64,000 nt of DNA, taken from assembly GCA_010645155.1 (NCBI GenBank), contig JAAGOF010000064.1, positions 455,341-519,340 of the forward strand, in the 5' to 3' direction. Made by a program: the position numbers and the translations under genes. Position 1 is the stretch's first letter. Every line of letters starts with the position of its first letter. Of this stretch, positions 10,770 through 22,281 are shown in pieces. Under the pieces are notes generated by a model. It did no database searches and had not been told where the DNA came from. It was given only the letters and a program-made list of their open reading frames with translations. This stretch comes from Tigriopus japonicus (Eukaryota; Arthropoda; Copepoda; Harpacticoida; Harpacticidae).

Positions 10770-11236
10770 TTGGCAAATTATTATTTTTTGTTTATTTGTT
10801 TGGGTGTTTGAAATATTTGTTTGTTTGGGGTAAGCTTGTATTTTTACCAAATAAAAAGCAGTGTTGCCGTCATGATTCCTAATAATTTGTAAAAGCCATT
10901 TTCTAATAATCATTTTCGCCACAATAATTAATTCTGTTGAAAAGACTTATTGGTCTAAGAAATTTATCCCATACAATTGTAACACTTAGTAAAAGTTTTT
11001 GAGACCTTAGCTTGCTGTTGACCTTTTTCCATTTTTACGGCGTGTCACTTTTGGCAGCCCTGTTTCATTTTGGAGACCAAAACAATCAACATGGTTGGCT
11101 TCTTTTATATGAGCGTTACATAGCTTAAAAATCCACGATTTCGTGGACCACAAACACGAGAAGCTGACGTACATAAACAAACTCAAGTCGCTGGCAAAGT
11201 CAATCAGGGTTGCAAAAATATGCTACACACAGGGCA
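10770..11236. repeat. Dispersed repeat pieces matching 4,890-5,232 (inverted) and 6,072-6,180
   Basis: 10,770-10,846 and 11,040-11,100 match the reverse complements of 5,156-5,232 and 4,890-4,960. 11,120-11,236 (acataaacaaactcaagt, ggcaaagtcaatcagggtt) matches 6,072-6,180 directly. The class is unrecognised. Confidence 0.5.
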
Positions 11237-12599
11237 GCAAGTAGAAACGCCTATTTCTTTAAGAAATCATATTGAGATAGTATTTTTGCTTTTTTCATTC
11301 AATAATTAGACAAGTTCTCACCATTATGTTCATTGTACGTAGATTAAGACTAAACCTATTTCAATTCCCAACCCATGCTTGAACTTGGCAGCAATATGTA
11401 TCTACAAATGGTAAATGAGTTCTGAAGTCATGGGGTGCTATATACCTGGGATGGTAGTCTTGCAAGTTTGGAAGTGTTTTAGAGGTGCCAAATAGGACGT
11501 GCCCTTCTTTTAAGAGGACTGTTCTATTCCAAATTAGTTACAAGAATAGAAGCATACATCAAGTGTTGATTGCAGGCCAAAAAAGGTCTTTGTGGTTATG
11601 TGATTTATTAGATATTCAGATGAAATACGTTCAATATAGTTACCTTTATTATCTCCATTTCATATATCTGGGAGAAATATCAAAGCAAGTTTAAAGTTGT
11701 TTGCTAAAACTAAAATTCTGATTTGAGGCAAATTCATAGTTTAAATCATTAGAAATTCAGTGAATTCAAATGGGATATCAAAAACTTCCATAAAACATAA
11801 CCTTTTAGGAGTTTACATCACTCATAGCAAATCAAATTCTAAAAAATGTTTATTTACCAAAGATAATATAATTAGTATGGAAAATAGATAAGGGTAAATA
11901 AATTTACCCTTTTTGTTACCAAAAGTTGCAGAAAAATGTACCCAAAAGTGAAAAACTAAGTGACGAAAAACGTTGAAAGTGTAAATAAATGTCGAAAAAA
12001 GAGCAAATAACTTGCATTTGCTCCATCAAAAATCATTCATAGAAAGAGTACCCATTGTACTTCATTGAGCTGGAGAAGTTATTCATAAGTTCTAAAGACA
12101 TTTGAGACTAGTTTTGAGTAAAGGCTTTATATACAAAGAAGGGCAAAGGTCTGGAATTGAAGGTCTTCTCTGATTAGAGGGTTCCTGGGGACCCAAGTTC
12201 TGATTGGTCAATCAACCCCTTGCGCCAACGTGACTAGATGCGGCTTGTCTTGGAAGCTTTCAGGTCCCAAAAGATCACAAATTCATGGCTTCTAAATGAA
12301 GATTAACATATTGAATGTTTTATACGACTAAGAAAGAGGGGCCCAGCTAAAATTATTAAAAGTTTTAGACATGAGATTGTTTGAAAAAGTGGAAAGAGTC
12401 AACCCCTTTCTTTTTTAGACACCCTGATGATCTCTACTCCACATGAAATTGGGAGGGCAAGGAGGAGACAGGGGATCTCAGTTGTTGAACAAAGGATGGC
12501 ACTTTACATGCCATTTACAAATTGGTGTTTCTGTCCTTTGTTTGAGGAAAAGAAAAAATGCTACAGAATGTTGAAATTTCTTAATGTAGTTAAATGTCA
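11237..12599. other. AT-rich spacer with a piece of the 6.6/61-kb hAT-like family
   Basis: No gene is supported. 11,960-12,010 (aaagtgtaaataaatgtcgaaaaa) resembles the reverse complement of 61,210-61,245, so a decayed relative of that family is likely. Nothing else is recognised. Confidence 0.4.
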
Positions 12600-12736
12600 A
12601 TCTGTAGTTCATATGTTTTGGTTGTATTGGTCTTGGAATGCTTGCTAGTTTACTTGAAGGTATGCTACAAAGTCTACTTGAGAGTAAACTTTTCATTAAC
12701 TTTATAAACACAACTCCTTTGAAGATTTCTACAACC

Positions 12737-12817
12737 NNNNNNNNNNNNNNNNNNNNNNNNNNNNNNNNNNNNNNNNNNNNNNNNNNNNNNNNNNNNNNNN
12801 NNNNNNNNNNNNNNNNN
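12737..12817. other. Assembly gap (81 Ns)
   Basis: Run of Ns. Any reading frame drawn across it is not supported. Confidence 1.
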
Positions 12818-13109
12818 TATCAAATTCTTTACGTTTTCAAATGTCTACACGGCTACTGCCCAAACCCAGGAATAGAGTACACGATTAGCGAGAGGAGAGG
12901 TATTACATGTATCCCAAGGTATAAAGCTTCTTCAATTGACAATAAATTGCTAAAAAATCTAAAGACGTTTTCAGTTTTAAATCGAGCCCCCAACCTGTAC
13001 AACCTTCTTCCTCAACATCTCAGACGAATCTACACATTAGATGATTCTTTGTCAAGTTTCAAACGTGATTTGGATCGTTTCCTACAAACTGTCCCTGACC
13101 AACCCTATA

Positions 13110-14416
13110 CAGGGTGCGTCTAACGTTTTTGCCGGAAAAAAAGAGATTTTTCAAATTGAGCCGGTGAGGCGCTGGAGAAAGATATCGTGAAAATTTCAAC
13201 TTGTGCTGGTCCTTACATGATAGGACAAAGTTTTATTTATTCAATAAAATCCCCATTTCGGTCAATAACCATTTGTAATCTGGGTCGGAATCGCTTGCAT
13301 GCCATGATCACACTATCACGCGAGAGATGCTTGAAAGAAGAATTAATTTTTTGGATTAATTCATCTCTGGTGTTACTGGGAGTTCGATTGGACTCTCTTT
13401 CAACCATGCCCCACAAAAAAAAATCGCACGGATTGCAATCAGGTGAGTTAGGGGGCCATTCTTCTTTCTTTACAAAGTCGTCGAAATTCGCCTCAATCCA
13501 GGCCAGTGATTTTTTTGATGTGTGGCAAGGTGCACTATCCTGCTGCCACACATAGGGCCTTCCATTGGCTTTTTCCTTAATCCAGGGCAACACTGCAGTG
13601 CTCAGAACATGGATGTAGTCATCAGTGTTCATCCTCAGACCCTTAGGGAAAATGTGGGGTGGCATGACATCTCCTTCGGAAGAAATGACCCCCAGAACCA
13701 TGACATGCTCAGGAAACTTCGTGGACATGACCTTGGGCACCTCACAAACGTTCTGAGCAATCCATCTGTTATTTTGCCTGTTAATCTTTTGGTCCTGGCA
13801 AAAATTTTTTTCATCAGAAAAGAACCAAATCATCTGGGGAGCTTTGGGATGCTTCAGCTTTTGGATGAGTGCCTTGCAATTTTCAACCCTCTTTTCCTTC
13901 ATCTTAGGAGTAAGCAATTGGCCCTTTTGCATTCTGTATGACTTGTATCTCAAGTCCTCATGCAGACATCGCCGAATTGTGGCCTCAGACACGCTCAAAT
14001 CCCTGCTGATGGCCCTGATGGACTTGTCTGGATGAGTTGCGACAAATTGCTCGACCTCTTTGACAAAATCTGGGCTTCTCACAGAGTCACTCCGGCGGGA
14101 TTGGAATTTCCTGGCTCCCACAGCATTGTAGTCATAGCCACTGTCTTCTAGGGCCTTTTTCACGTGTCGAACACTTCTTTCTGGCAAGTTCAGAAACTCT
14201 GCAATTTCAGAATTTGATCTTCCGGCACGAATTGAAACCAATATGGCGTGCCTTTTCCATTCTTGTGGAAAATTCTCGGCTTCTTTGGCAGCCATCTTTC
14301 TAGCGATGATTGAGCAATATCAAAGGAAGACCCACAACAAATTTCAATGCAATAGCTTCAACACCTCAAGAGTGTCGTCACTTCAAAGTAGCGGCAAAAA
14401 CGTTAGACGCACCCTG
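13110..14416 (-). mobile_element. Complete mariner/maT-type DNA transposon (DD37D)
   Basis: The element is 1,307 bp. Its ends are inverted repeats of at least 25 bp beginning CAGGGTGCGTCTAACGTTTT, identical on both sides over that length. It is flanked by TA at 13,108-13,109 and 14,417-14,418, the expected mariner target duplication. A single uninterrupted transposase is encoded on the minus strand. Intact ends plus an intact gene imply a recent, possibly active copy. It sits inside the LINE fragment. Confidence 0.93.
13237..14295 (-). CDS. Mariner/maT-like transposase, 352 aa, intact
   Basis: The enzyme would bind the terminal inverted repeats and carry out cut-and-paste transposition into TA. 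Residues 1-120 form the paired helix-turn-helix DNA-binding region (SNSEIAEFLNLPERSVRHVK; SIRAISRDLSVSEATIRRC). The catalytic core shows Asp161 in FFSDEKNF, Asp253 in VWQQDSAPCHTS and Asp291 in SPDCNPCDFFLWG. There are 37 residues between the second and third Asp, so the triad is DD37D, as in the maT group rather than classic DD34D mariner. The ATG at 14,293-14,295 lies about 120 bp inside the right terminus. There is no stop or frameshift, and the length is normal for the family. Activity is inferred, not shown. Confidence 0.93.
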   Translation of the reverse strand: MAAKEAENFPQEWKRHAILVSIRAGRSNSEIAEFLNLPERSVRHVKKALEDSGYDYNAVGARKFQSRRSDSVRSPDFVKEVEQFVATHPDKSIRAISRDLSVSEATIRRCLHEDLRYKSYRMQKGQLLTPKMKEKRVENCKALIQKLKHPKAPQMIWFFSDEKNFCQDQKINRQNNRWIAQNVCEVPKVMSTKFPEHVMVLGVISSEGDVMPPHIFPKGLRMNTDDYIHVLSTAVLPWIKEKANGRPYVWQQDSAPCHTSKKSLAWIEANFDDFVKKEEWPPNSPDCNPCDFFLWGMVERESNRTPSNTRDELIQKINSSFKHLSRDSVIMACKRFRPRLQMVIDRNGDFIE

Positions 14417-14659
14417 TATACAGGGGTGCCCAAAAGCGGCAAATTCAAATTCGTTGCATGACCAAATATTTTATAAAAGCTAACACCAAAAAAGTGACCA
14501 AACCCCGAGATTTAAAATAGTGCTATTGTGATCATTGCATTTAAGTACATTCAAATGTTTAACGTTTCATAAAAGGACGTATAACGCAATAGTATACTCT
14601 TCACTTAACTACACATGAGTATATAAAGTAGATCTTTTTTTAGCATTCGATTTTTGTCT

Positions 14660-15214
14660 TTTGCAGCACTTTGTCAGATTTCGCCACACTTATTTTGGAG
14701 GGAGAGAAGTTCGGAAGACGTGTATTTCTGATAAGCGTGAAAGTTAGATTAAACGAAGATTAAACCAAGTTTTTGAAACAGCCTTTCTCATCTGCACAAC
14801 TTGAAGTTGGAGTGGCAAATCTTGATTTTTTCCAAAAAAGAATTATATTTTATTGCTTGTATCTAAAATTTTAAAATTTTGCTAAAACATAACATCTTCA
14901 ACATAAGTTGAAGGGGCTCTTTGGGGCTCTTCCCAACTTTTGAATCAGGAACGCCTGTCTTGGAAAAGCAGATGGCCAGAAGAGACCTGTTTTTGTGGTA
15001 ACTAAACATAAAAGGAAATCATTTGCTTAATTGCACGTTTACATTTTTTTCAAGTGTTTTGTACTTACTCTGCAAACTCTTCAACATACATTATCCATGT
15101 CATTTGTCTTAAATGGAACATTTTTCGAAGATCTGACCTTTGAAAACTCAAGCAACTCTTTAGCAAGCCTAAACTGCTAACGGCAGCAGGTTTGTAAATT
15201 AATACGGTAATCAC
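14660..15214 (+). repeat. Dispersed repeat M, copy interrupted by a hAT-like element
   Basis: This aligns along its length with 17,880-18,405: shared blocks include ctcatctgcacaacttgaa, acataagttga, agatggccagaagagacc, cttcaacatacatta and cggcagcagg. It ends at the 8-bp target duplication of the hAT-like element (15,215-17,020). The continuation (gtaatcactcccaaaggt) appears after 17,030. No protein or known class is recognised. Confidence 0.65.
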
Positions 15215-17020
15215 TAGGGACAGGAACTTTAGATGAATAAACTTACTCGTCTTTCTTCATCTTTTTACCTTCATTCGTCGCGATTTTTTTTCGCTTAATT
15301 TTGATTCTATTCGTCTTTTTTCATCTAATCGGGCAATTTTATTCGTCTTTTCTCGTTTAATTGGCAAAAAACTTGGATATTCTTGGATTTCAAGCTCATT
15401 AAGCATTGTTTTCGATCTTCCAAGCAAATAATAACCAAGGCCACCAAGTTTTGGTAAAGAATATTGCCAAAAAATGTTGTATTTTTGGTTTGTATTTTGA
15501 GAAATAATGTAACGAAATCGGATTTTTTTGTAATTTTACTAGCACTTTTATCATTAATTGCAAAAGGAACTGACCTTTTCCTATGCTCCCAGTATCTGTA
15601 AGTCTTACTTTATAGCTTGGAATAGCTGATAAATACATTTCATTCTGATGCAAATGTAACAAATCCTCTCTGCGTCTTTACACTGTTTGATTTTGACATC
15701 TTTTTCCACATCTTTCTTAAGGGAACAAGATATTTGCCTTATTTTTTTTGGAAATTTTCAGATTTGTAATTGAATTGTAAATTATTATTTACAAGTAACT
15801 GATGGCCCCAAAGATAAACTAAAGATGTTTTGTTGCAACTACAGTAAACGAGGTCGCTTTGTTTCCTAATATATAACTTTGATTTTGATTGATAAAATAA
15901 TCTTGTTCCACAAAAAGTAGCGGAACAAGCAATATACCCACACTTTTTGAAAATGTTTCCCCATTTTGGTAATTTTGGACAAAAATTGAAGATTTTGGAA
16001 ATTACATGGAAACTGTTTGGTGGCCTTGTTGATAAACTACTATTTTTCCAGAAAAATTAGCGGAACAAGCAATTTACCCACATTTTTTTGTAAATTTTTC
16101 CCCTTTTTGGTAGTTTTGGACAAAAATTAAAGATTTTGGGAAGCACATTTTATGGTGTAATTTGCAACTATCTGGCGGCCCTAACAATAACTTCAAAGAA
16201 AGTTCAACGCCAAAGCTTACGGCAAAGTTACAATTTGATTGTCAGTTGTGGTTTTGCACCAACAAAATGCAATCCACACTAACAAATTAACTTATACTCG
16301 TAGTGTTGCCCAACAGACACAGAAAGAAAATCGGGTTGAGGAAGCTTTCTGGCCATAAGAACAATTCATGTATCTGCTTATCTGACTTCAGCTCTACAGA
16401 AAACGCTCCTTAAAAAAAAGGCATTTTTGAAGTCTTGGTTTGTATTTGACTTATGTTCTACCGAAAATCTCTTGCCCATTATTTACTTTCTTTTTTGAAT
16501 TTTCTAGATTTCGCTGTTTTTGCACGAGCAGACAGATTTTTCCCCAGTATCGTCTATTTTGTGGGAGCAGTTAAAAAAGTCTTTTTTCGTATGTAAGGGC
16601 ACTTAATTTGTCTTCTTTCTTATAAAACCGTTTCATTCGCCTTTTTGGGAAATTGATTCAATTTTTACGTCTTATAAGCAATTTTTATTCGTCTTTTTTC
16701 GTTTAATCGGTCAATCTTATTTGTCCTTTTTCGTCTAATCAGGCAATTCTATTCGTCTTTTTTCGTCTAATCAGGCAGGAACCACTGTACGTCAGGACCG
16801 TCAGGACGAATTTCAAAAATACACACTGGGTCCGATCATTGTACTAAAATGTGAGGTTTTTGCAACAAATGTATTGTTCCGTTGAATTTTCATTGTACTA
16901 ATCGGACCCAGTGTGTATTTTGAAAGTAATCCTGGCTTGAGCCATCCTTGAATCAGGCAATTCCATTCGTCTTTTTCCGTTTAATTTGACAGTTTTATTC
17001 GTGTAAACTTCCTGTCCCTA
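15215..17020. mobile_element. Non-autonomous hAT-like element (element C), 1.8 kb
   Basis: The ends are tagggacaggaa and its reverse complement ttcctgtcccta, with similarity extending further inward. The flanks GTAATCAC (15,207-15,214) and GCAATCAC (17,021-17,028) match at 7 of 8. Near both ends are repeats of about 30 bp based on attcgtcttttttcgtctaatc, and they point the same way at both ends (15,250-15,365; 16,600-16,780; 16,960-17,005). There is no transposase. Hairpin MITE copy 2 is inserted in the right-hand repeat array. Confidence 0.78.
16778..16950. mobile_element. Hairpin MITE, copy 2 (perfect 20-bp arms)
   Basis: 16,817-16,836 (aaatacacactgggtccgat) is the exact reverse complement of 16,901-16,920. 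The element is flanked by a 9-bp direct repeat aatcaggca (16,769-16,777 and 16,951-16,959), which is part of the host tandem repeat unit. The loop words cattgtactaaaatg and gttccgttgaattttca are shared with copy 1 (8,221-8,390), while the arm sequence is not. Confidence 0.75.
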
Positions 17021-17076
17021 GCAATCACCGTAATCACTCCCAAAGGTGTGTTTTTGAGCTCAAGAAGTCAATTTTA

Positions 17077-17309
17077 AGGTTCGAATCCTGTTGGGGGTCG
17101 GATTGAAGCTGTCGGGAGAAATCTTTTTAAGGAAACCAGAGTGGCCCCGTGTACTAATGCGTTCTTATAAAAGCCGAGTGTTAGTGCTTCCCCAGACGGC
17201 GTAGGTTCGAATCCTGTTAGGGGACAGATTGAAGCTGTCGGGAGAAATCCTTGTTTACAGGGAATCACATTCCTTGTAGCGGTAGTAGACAATCCGCAAC
17301 CAAAAAAAG
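17077..17309 (+). mobile_element. tRNA-derived SINE (family S1): partial unit followed by a full copy
   Basis: 17,077-17,128 is a piece of the SINE from the B box through ctgtcgggagaaatc. 17,129-17,309 is a full copy with head, perfect B box GGTTCGAATCC (17,204-17,214), body, the LINE-like tail cattccttgtagcggta (17,268-17,284) and an A-rich end. It is very similar to 10,479-10,663. The head-to-tail arrangement suggests insertion of one SINE into or beside another. Confidence 0.8.
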
Positions 17310-17699
17310 AAATCGAAAAATTGATAATTTTGATTAAAATGGCCAAAAGTTGCATTTAGCAACTTTATTCGAGCCTTACCGATAGATGTCAAAAGTAAAC
17401 AACAAAAATTGAAGCAGGCCTGAACGCAACAACAACTCAAGTACATAATAATGAATTTTAATCAAATCAAAAAACCTCTATTGAATTCCCGCTTTCAAGT
17501 TACCGTACCAAACAGCTTACTTTAAAGTACTAAGGTGAATAACGAAACGAAAATTGAGCTGATTAAAATTGTGAAATGAGGTATTACCATGCAAATCCAT
17601 TATTTTTCCCCATAAAAATGAGAAATTTCAACAAGTTTGCTCTGGAAAACATTAAAAAGTTTCGCCTAAGAAAACCAATTAAGAAAAGCATGGTTTCCC

Positions 17700-18490
17700 T
17701 TGAAAATTTTGCTATTGGGTCCTTTAACGAGCAACTGACAGGGAGGTCACAGTACCTAAGACTGGGAGGTCACCTTAGTAATATAGCTCCAAATGTTGCA
17801 CCCTTACACAAACGTTTGACCTATTTTCGAACTTCTCAATGTATCTTGGACCCACAACAGCAAAAAATTTGCGTATTACAGCAATTACTAGTGACGTCAT
17901 CATTTTTAGCGGGAAAAAAAATTCGGAAGGTCTGTGTTTCTGATGAGCGTGCGAGATAACTAAAACGAAGGTTTAGGCCTGGTGATTGCAACAATGCCTT
18001 TCTTATCTGCACAACTTGAACTTGAAATAGCAATTCTTGACATTGTTTTTGCAAAAATTATGTTTTGTTGCTTTCATCTAGAATTTCGCTACATAAGTTG
18101 AGAGGGTTCTTCCGAACTTTGAAATTAGGAATGCCCGACTTTGAATAACAAGATGGCCAGAGGAGACCGGTTCCTGAGGCAACTAAACCTAAAAACAAAT
18201 AATTTGTTTAAATAAAGGCTTCCAATTTCTCCATTTGTTTTCAAATTACTTTGCAATGCTTCTCAACATACATTAACCATGCCATTGCCCATAAATGCAA
18301 ATTTTTCGAAAATCTGGCCCTTGAAAACTGATATTTTTTTTGGCAAGCCTACACTGCTAACGGCAGTTAGAGACGGCAGCAAGTCCGTAAAATGATACGG
18401 TAATCACTCCCATTAAAGCTCAAAGGTTGCACGTGTTTTCCAGTTCACTGGTTGCGCTTAGAGGACTCTATACTCTGCTCTCACGTCGTT
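17700..18490 (+). repeat. Dispersed repeat M, longest copy
   Basis: This copy contains in order the blocks seen separately elsewhere: ggtcctttaacgagcaactg (as at 3,985), the ctgcacaacttgaac region (as at 14,780), the aactaaacctaaaaac region (as at 3,040 and 15,000), cggcag ... gatacggtaatcac, and ctcaaaggttgcacgt (as at 4,145). Gcaactgacagggaggtcac and ctgggaggtcacct form short internal repeats. No coding potential is recognised. Confidence 0.6.
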
Positions 18491-21400
18491 ATGTTTGATT
18501 CATAGATAAATTAATCAAAGATATCTCAATTTTGACGGCGCCCAAAAGCACCCTCTGGAAGGGATTACCTAGAGTTATTTTTGAAAGGGGTGTTTCATGA
18601 TGAAGCTCATAGAGTGCGTTGCGTTGTGTGTAACGCAAACATTCTTCATGAAGTTTGCGTCTCAGAGTCAATCCAGAAAATACAGCCTGAGTCATCTAGA
18701 GGTCATGGATCAAACTACTGTCGCCATAGTCTGCTTGTTTAGCTTGAACTGAGAAGTCTGGGGCTTGGTCTGTGGTTTGATTGTTCAAGCAACGCTGAGG
18801 GGCCTGTCAACGGCTGATAAAGGAACATTCTGACCCAAAGAGGGAGTCTTGTACTTGGTAGCATGAAGCAACCGACAGTGCCATGGCAAGCTTGGAGCAT
18901 TTACGTCCTAAAAACTTTTTTCGTGAGTCACTCGACACTACCTCAAAAGGTTTCTTGATGACTGACATAAAAAGTCAACATTATTTGTAATAGAAACATT
19001 GTACTTTGATAACTTCGGTTCCAAAAAAATACCTCAAGGCCCCTTTGGGGGTCCTGGCCCGCAGTTTCAGAAGCACTGATTTATCTAGTACCCAATTATG
19101 TGGATTTTAGCGCAAGCTTCAAAATCTACCATTAGATGGCGCCAAAACAGGGGCAAAGTCGTGGGAGAATAGAGCGTAGATATTTTTTAACTTGATGTGA
19201 ACCTTAGTGGTTGAGACTAAAATGCCATTTTACATCATATTTTCTTCCTACTCGACCTTAGGAACAATGTCTATAAGAAAGAATATCGCCAAGTCATACT
19301 GTTTGATCGTAAGTTAAGGCCAAAGATTGCATCAAAATGTAAAAGACCAGTTTCTGCCGCTAGATGTCATTGAATGTCATTTCATTGGTACGTGGAATTG
19401 CTGTTCAAGATGTTGGGCTTCCTCTGGACAGGCCTCAATATTTTTCCATTGAAAGCCAAATTTTCTTTCTTTGCAAAGCTACTTGAAAACAAATTGATAG
19501 TTTTTCGTAGGGTTTCTGAGCAAAAAAAAGCTCAAAATCATTTATTAAGTATATGAATAAAAGAAATACTCTCCTTGTTGGCAGACACGTTTAAGAGAAA
19601 AATTCTCGTTAAATTTTCAGTTTCCCTGCACATAATTGTTTGTTCAGGGCTGGCATCAAGAGCACTTCAGTGTACTAGAGCGTCTCTACGTTGCATGTGG
19701 AACGAAAACTACCAGGGTAGCTGAATTAAGAAAGTAAGACAGAACATCAATTTGGTTGTATGAGTTACTATTGATTTCAATTGTGGACAAAAGTGATCTA
19801 TTTGGATATGAAGAGTATTCACGAATGCAATTGTTGGAAGCATGGCATATTCTCATCTTTTTCAATGTGGGCACTAGGTTATCTACAATCCTTTGTGATT
19901 AAACACAGAAATAACAATCCTCCATGTCTTTTAAAATATTTTGGTAACCTTGAGCAATTCAGAGATATTTATTTTGGGTGAAAGTTTCATGTAAAATCAA
20001 TAGATGACGTTACTAGCACTGCGTAGACGTTCCTTTCAAAACAATAGAGGTGCCATCTAGAGAGCAAAAATGCTTGTTTTCTCTAATAATCTTCATTTAG
20101 TGAACATCGCGGGTCAAACAATATGTTATTTACTCTTTTTTAAGTGAACCTCTCCATTAAGTAAACAAAACACGGCTACAAATCGTGTTCAATTAGTGCT
20201 TAGTGGAGATTAACTTTCCATTACCATTCCATTTTAACTTTTTATTATCCAGTATTCTCTGTGGCAACGTTTTTCGAACTCCACACATTCAACAGTAAAT
20301 AGTGTCTTTTTGAAAATACAATAGGAAATGAATGTGCCAAGAAAATTACCGGAGTGGAAAATATGTCCTCCAATCATAATGACCTGCAAAGCCATGTGTG
20401 ACTGAAATGCGAAACCACCTGGTTTCCGAAAGATGGACATGTGAGGAAAAAGTCAAGATCAAAAAGAAGACTCTCGCATTAGGAAGAGCCAAGTATTTTT
20501 GGCTTCTTTGCAATGAACGCGTTTTTGAGCACAGTTCAAGATACATCAAATTCTCGTAAATGTTAAAACGCACACTTGGTGAGTGAATATACTTCTTTTA
20601 ACAAGTATGAATTCTCATGAAGAAGACCCTTGAGGAACTCGCATTGTTGTTTGATGCGGGCTCGCTTTGCAAGGAAATTGATCAGTGCATTGACATACCT
20701 TCCAAGACCCTTCCAAAAAACTCAAGCTATTTGCATCAATACATCAGGCTTATTAACCACAATCCAGAATTGCCAACCATGGAGACGAACATTTATGTTT
20801 TAAGGTTTGTTTTATTTTTCAAGTTGCACCTGAAAACATGTTTCTGAATGGGGCATAAACACCCGAGATGATCAAATTAAAATTGAGCCACCTTTCAAGT
20901 ATCCTGCCGTTTCTCCACCTTTTTGTGTTTTTTAAGAATGTGACCTTGAATCAACATGACTTGTTAATGTGGGTAAAGCAAAGTTTTAGCATGTTCCAAT
21001 TTCAGAACAGTATTAGCATTCATTTGCCATTCGTAAGGTTTTTTTGGGGTTTCAATTGACGTGGATAAATTTGACCCATTTCGCATATATGAGTGATTTT
21101 CGTTGGTTTCAAATGTTTTTTTAGGATTTTGTCTAACTTGTCTTTTTGTTTTGCGTCTTTTTGGCGTCGCAAAAAGATCAAATCTATCGTCGAACCACGT
21201 TTTGACGACAAGAGCGAATGGCCAATACGAATTTCCTCAATACCAAAAAAGCAATCGTTAAAGTGGTTCTAAGACTAGTTAGCCTCTCTTGACAAGGTTC
21301 TTTTTATTTCTGACAACAATCTATACTTAATTCTGAAAATGCATTTCATCTCGGGTCCAAGACGGGGCTCACCCCAGATATCTCTTCTCGTTGACCACCC

Positions 21401-22281
21401 CAAGGTCACTTTTCTCTCGCTCGCACAATCACATGGCAATAATCACCAATCAGTTAGTTAGTTACTTACTTACTCACTGATTTGCCAATTTCTTTCCTTC
21501 TGGAATGATGTTGAAAAAAAATTGATGTTTTTGTTTCCATGACGCTTATCAAAACAGTCAAGGGCTTCTACTTAGAAGCAAAGAAACCACTTGCATTGGT
21601 TTTACCAACATCCCTCAGGGAGTCGAATAGTTCTTTTGTTTTAATTTGGTATCTTTTTGATCTCGATTCATTTGGCAGCATGGTCGATGATGATCTGGTT
21701 GGTTGTGTGACAGTCGCTTAGGGAGTAAAATCCGGCAAACGATCCAAGTCTATTTTAAGGTACATAAGATTTTTCTCAGAAGCGATCGATTCCTCCCAAT
21801 TTTGGATGGTAAACTGGCATCTTTACTCTCTTCAAATCAGTTAAGCCGCTCCATTGAATAGAATCCATCCTGTCTTCCTCATCATTCACGATATGCACTT
21901 TGCTTACGACTGGTAGTACGTTGTACCTTCTTAGAAATATTTGGGCTCGTGTACCGTGCGTTCGTGGTAGAATGGAAGATGCTTTTCTGAGAATGGAATC
22001 GCACCACTAACAATTATCAGGAGGCAGTGGGTCTCTTTTTTCTTCCTTGGAACGAACTGCCAACCGAGTCAAAGATTAAAAGGCCTCCATAATAGCAGGG
22101 CACGAAATACTATGAGAGCTCAAAGTGAGTTGCACTAGACACGTGAATGAGTGAGTGAGTGAGTGAATGAGTCATCTCCACCAGTCTCTAGGCTGCTGAG
22201 CTATCTTCGTTCAATATCTATGGCCATTTAGAAGGGAGCCACATATTGGAGGGGTCTTTCCGTCGGCACTAGCCCCTTCAC
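18491..22281. other. Intergenic spacer downstream of the RhoGAP gene
   Basis: No gene is recognised with confidence. A short GAGT/GAAT microsatellite lies at about 22,145-22,171. Part of the right end is presumably the 3' UTR of the RhoGAP gene, which ends at 22,282 on the minus strand, but no polyadenylation site was fixed. One coding-like segment at 20,617-20,819 is listed separately. Confidence 0.5.
20617..20819 (+). CDS. Unidentified coding-like segment (possible exon)
   Basis: An open frame starts with ATG and runs through LEELALLFDAGSL, CIDIPSKTLPKNSSY and NHNPELPTMETNIYVL. Its composition is protein-like, unlike the surrounding AT-rich spacer, and it is followed by aag|gtttgt, which could serve as a weak splice donor. 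No domain is recognised and no partner exon was found. It could be a fragment of an unknown gene or chance. Confidence 0.2.

Larger units (their letters stand above)
12600..14490 (+). pseudogene. LINE ORF2 C-terminal fragment, split by a mariner insertion
   Basis: From 12,818 the plus strand encodes YQILYVFKCLHGYCPNPG, SERRGITC, a FSVLNRAPNLYNLLP block and FKRDLDRFLQTVPDQP, the same C-terminal module as the other LINE copies here. The reading frame is cut at 13,107 by the mariner. It resumes after 14,418 with codons for a QG...ANSNS...DQI tail, which is also the tail of the LINE at 50,500-50,564. The first part is interrupted by an 81-base gap. The LINE piece is older than the mariner. Confidence 0.83.

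Noticed and set aside
13187..14461. Several plus-strand frames over the mariner
   Set aside because: They are antisense shadows of the intact transposase on the minus strand.
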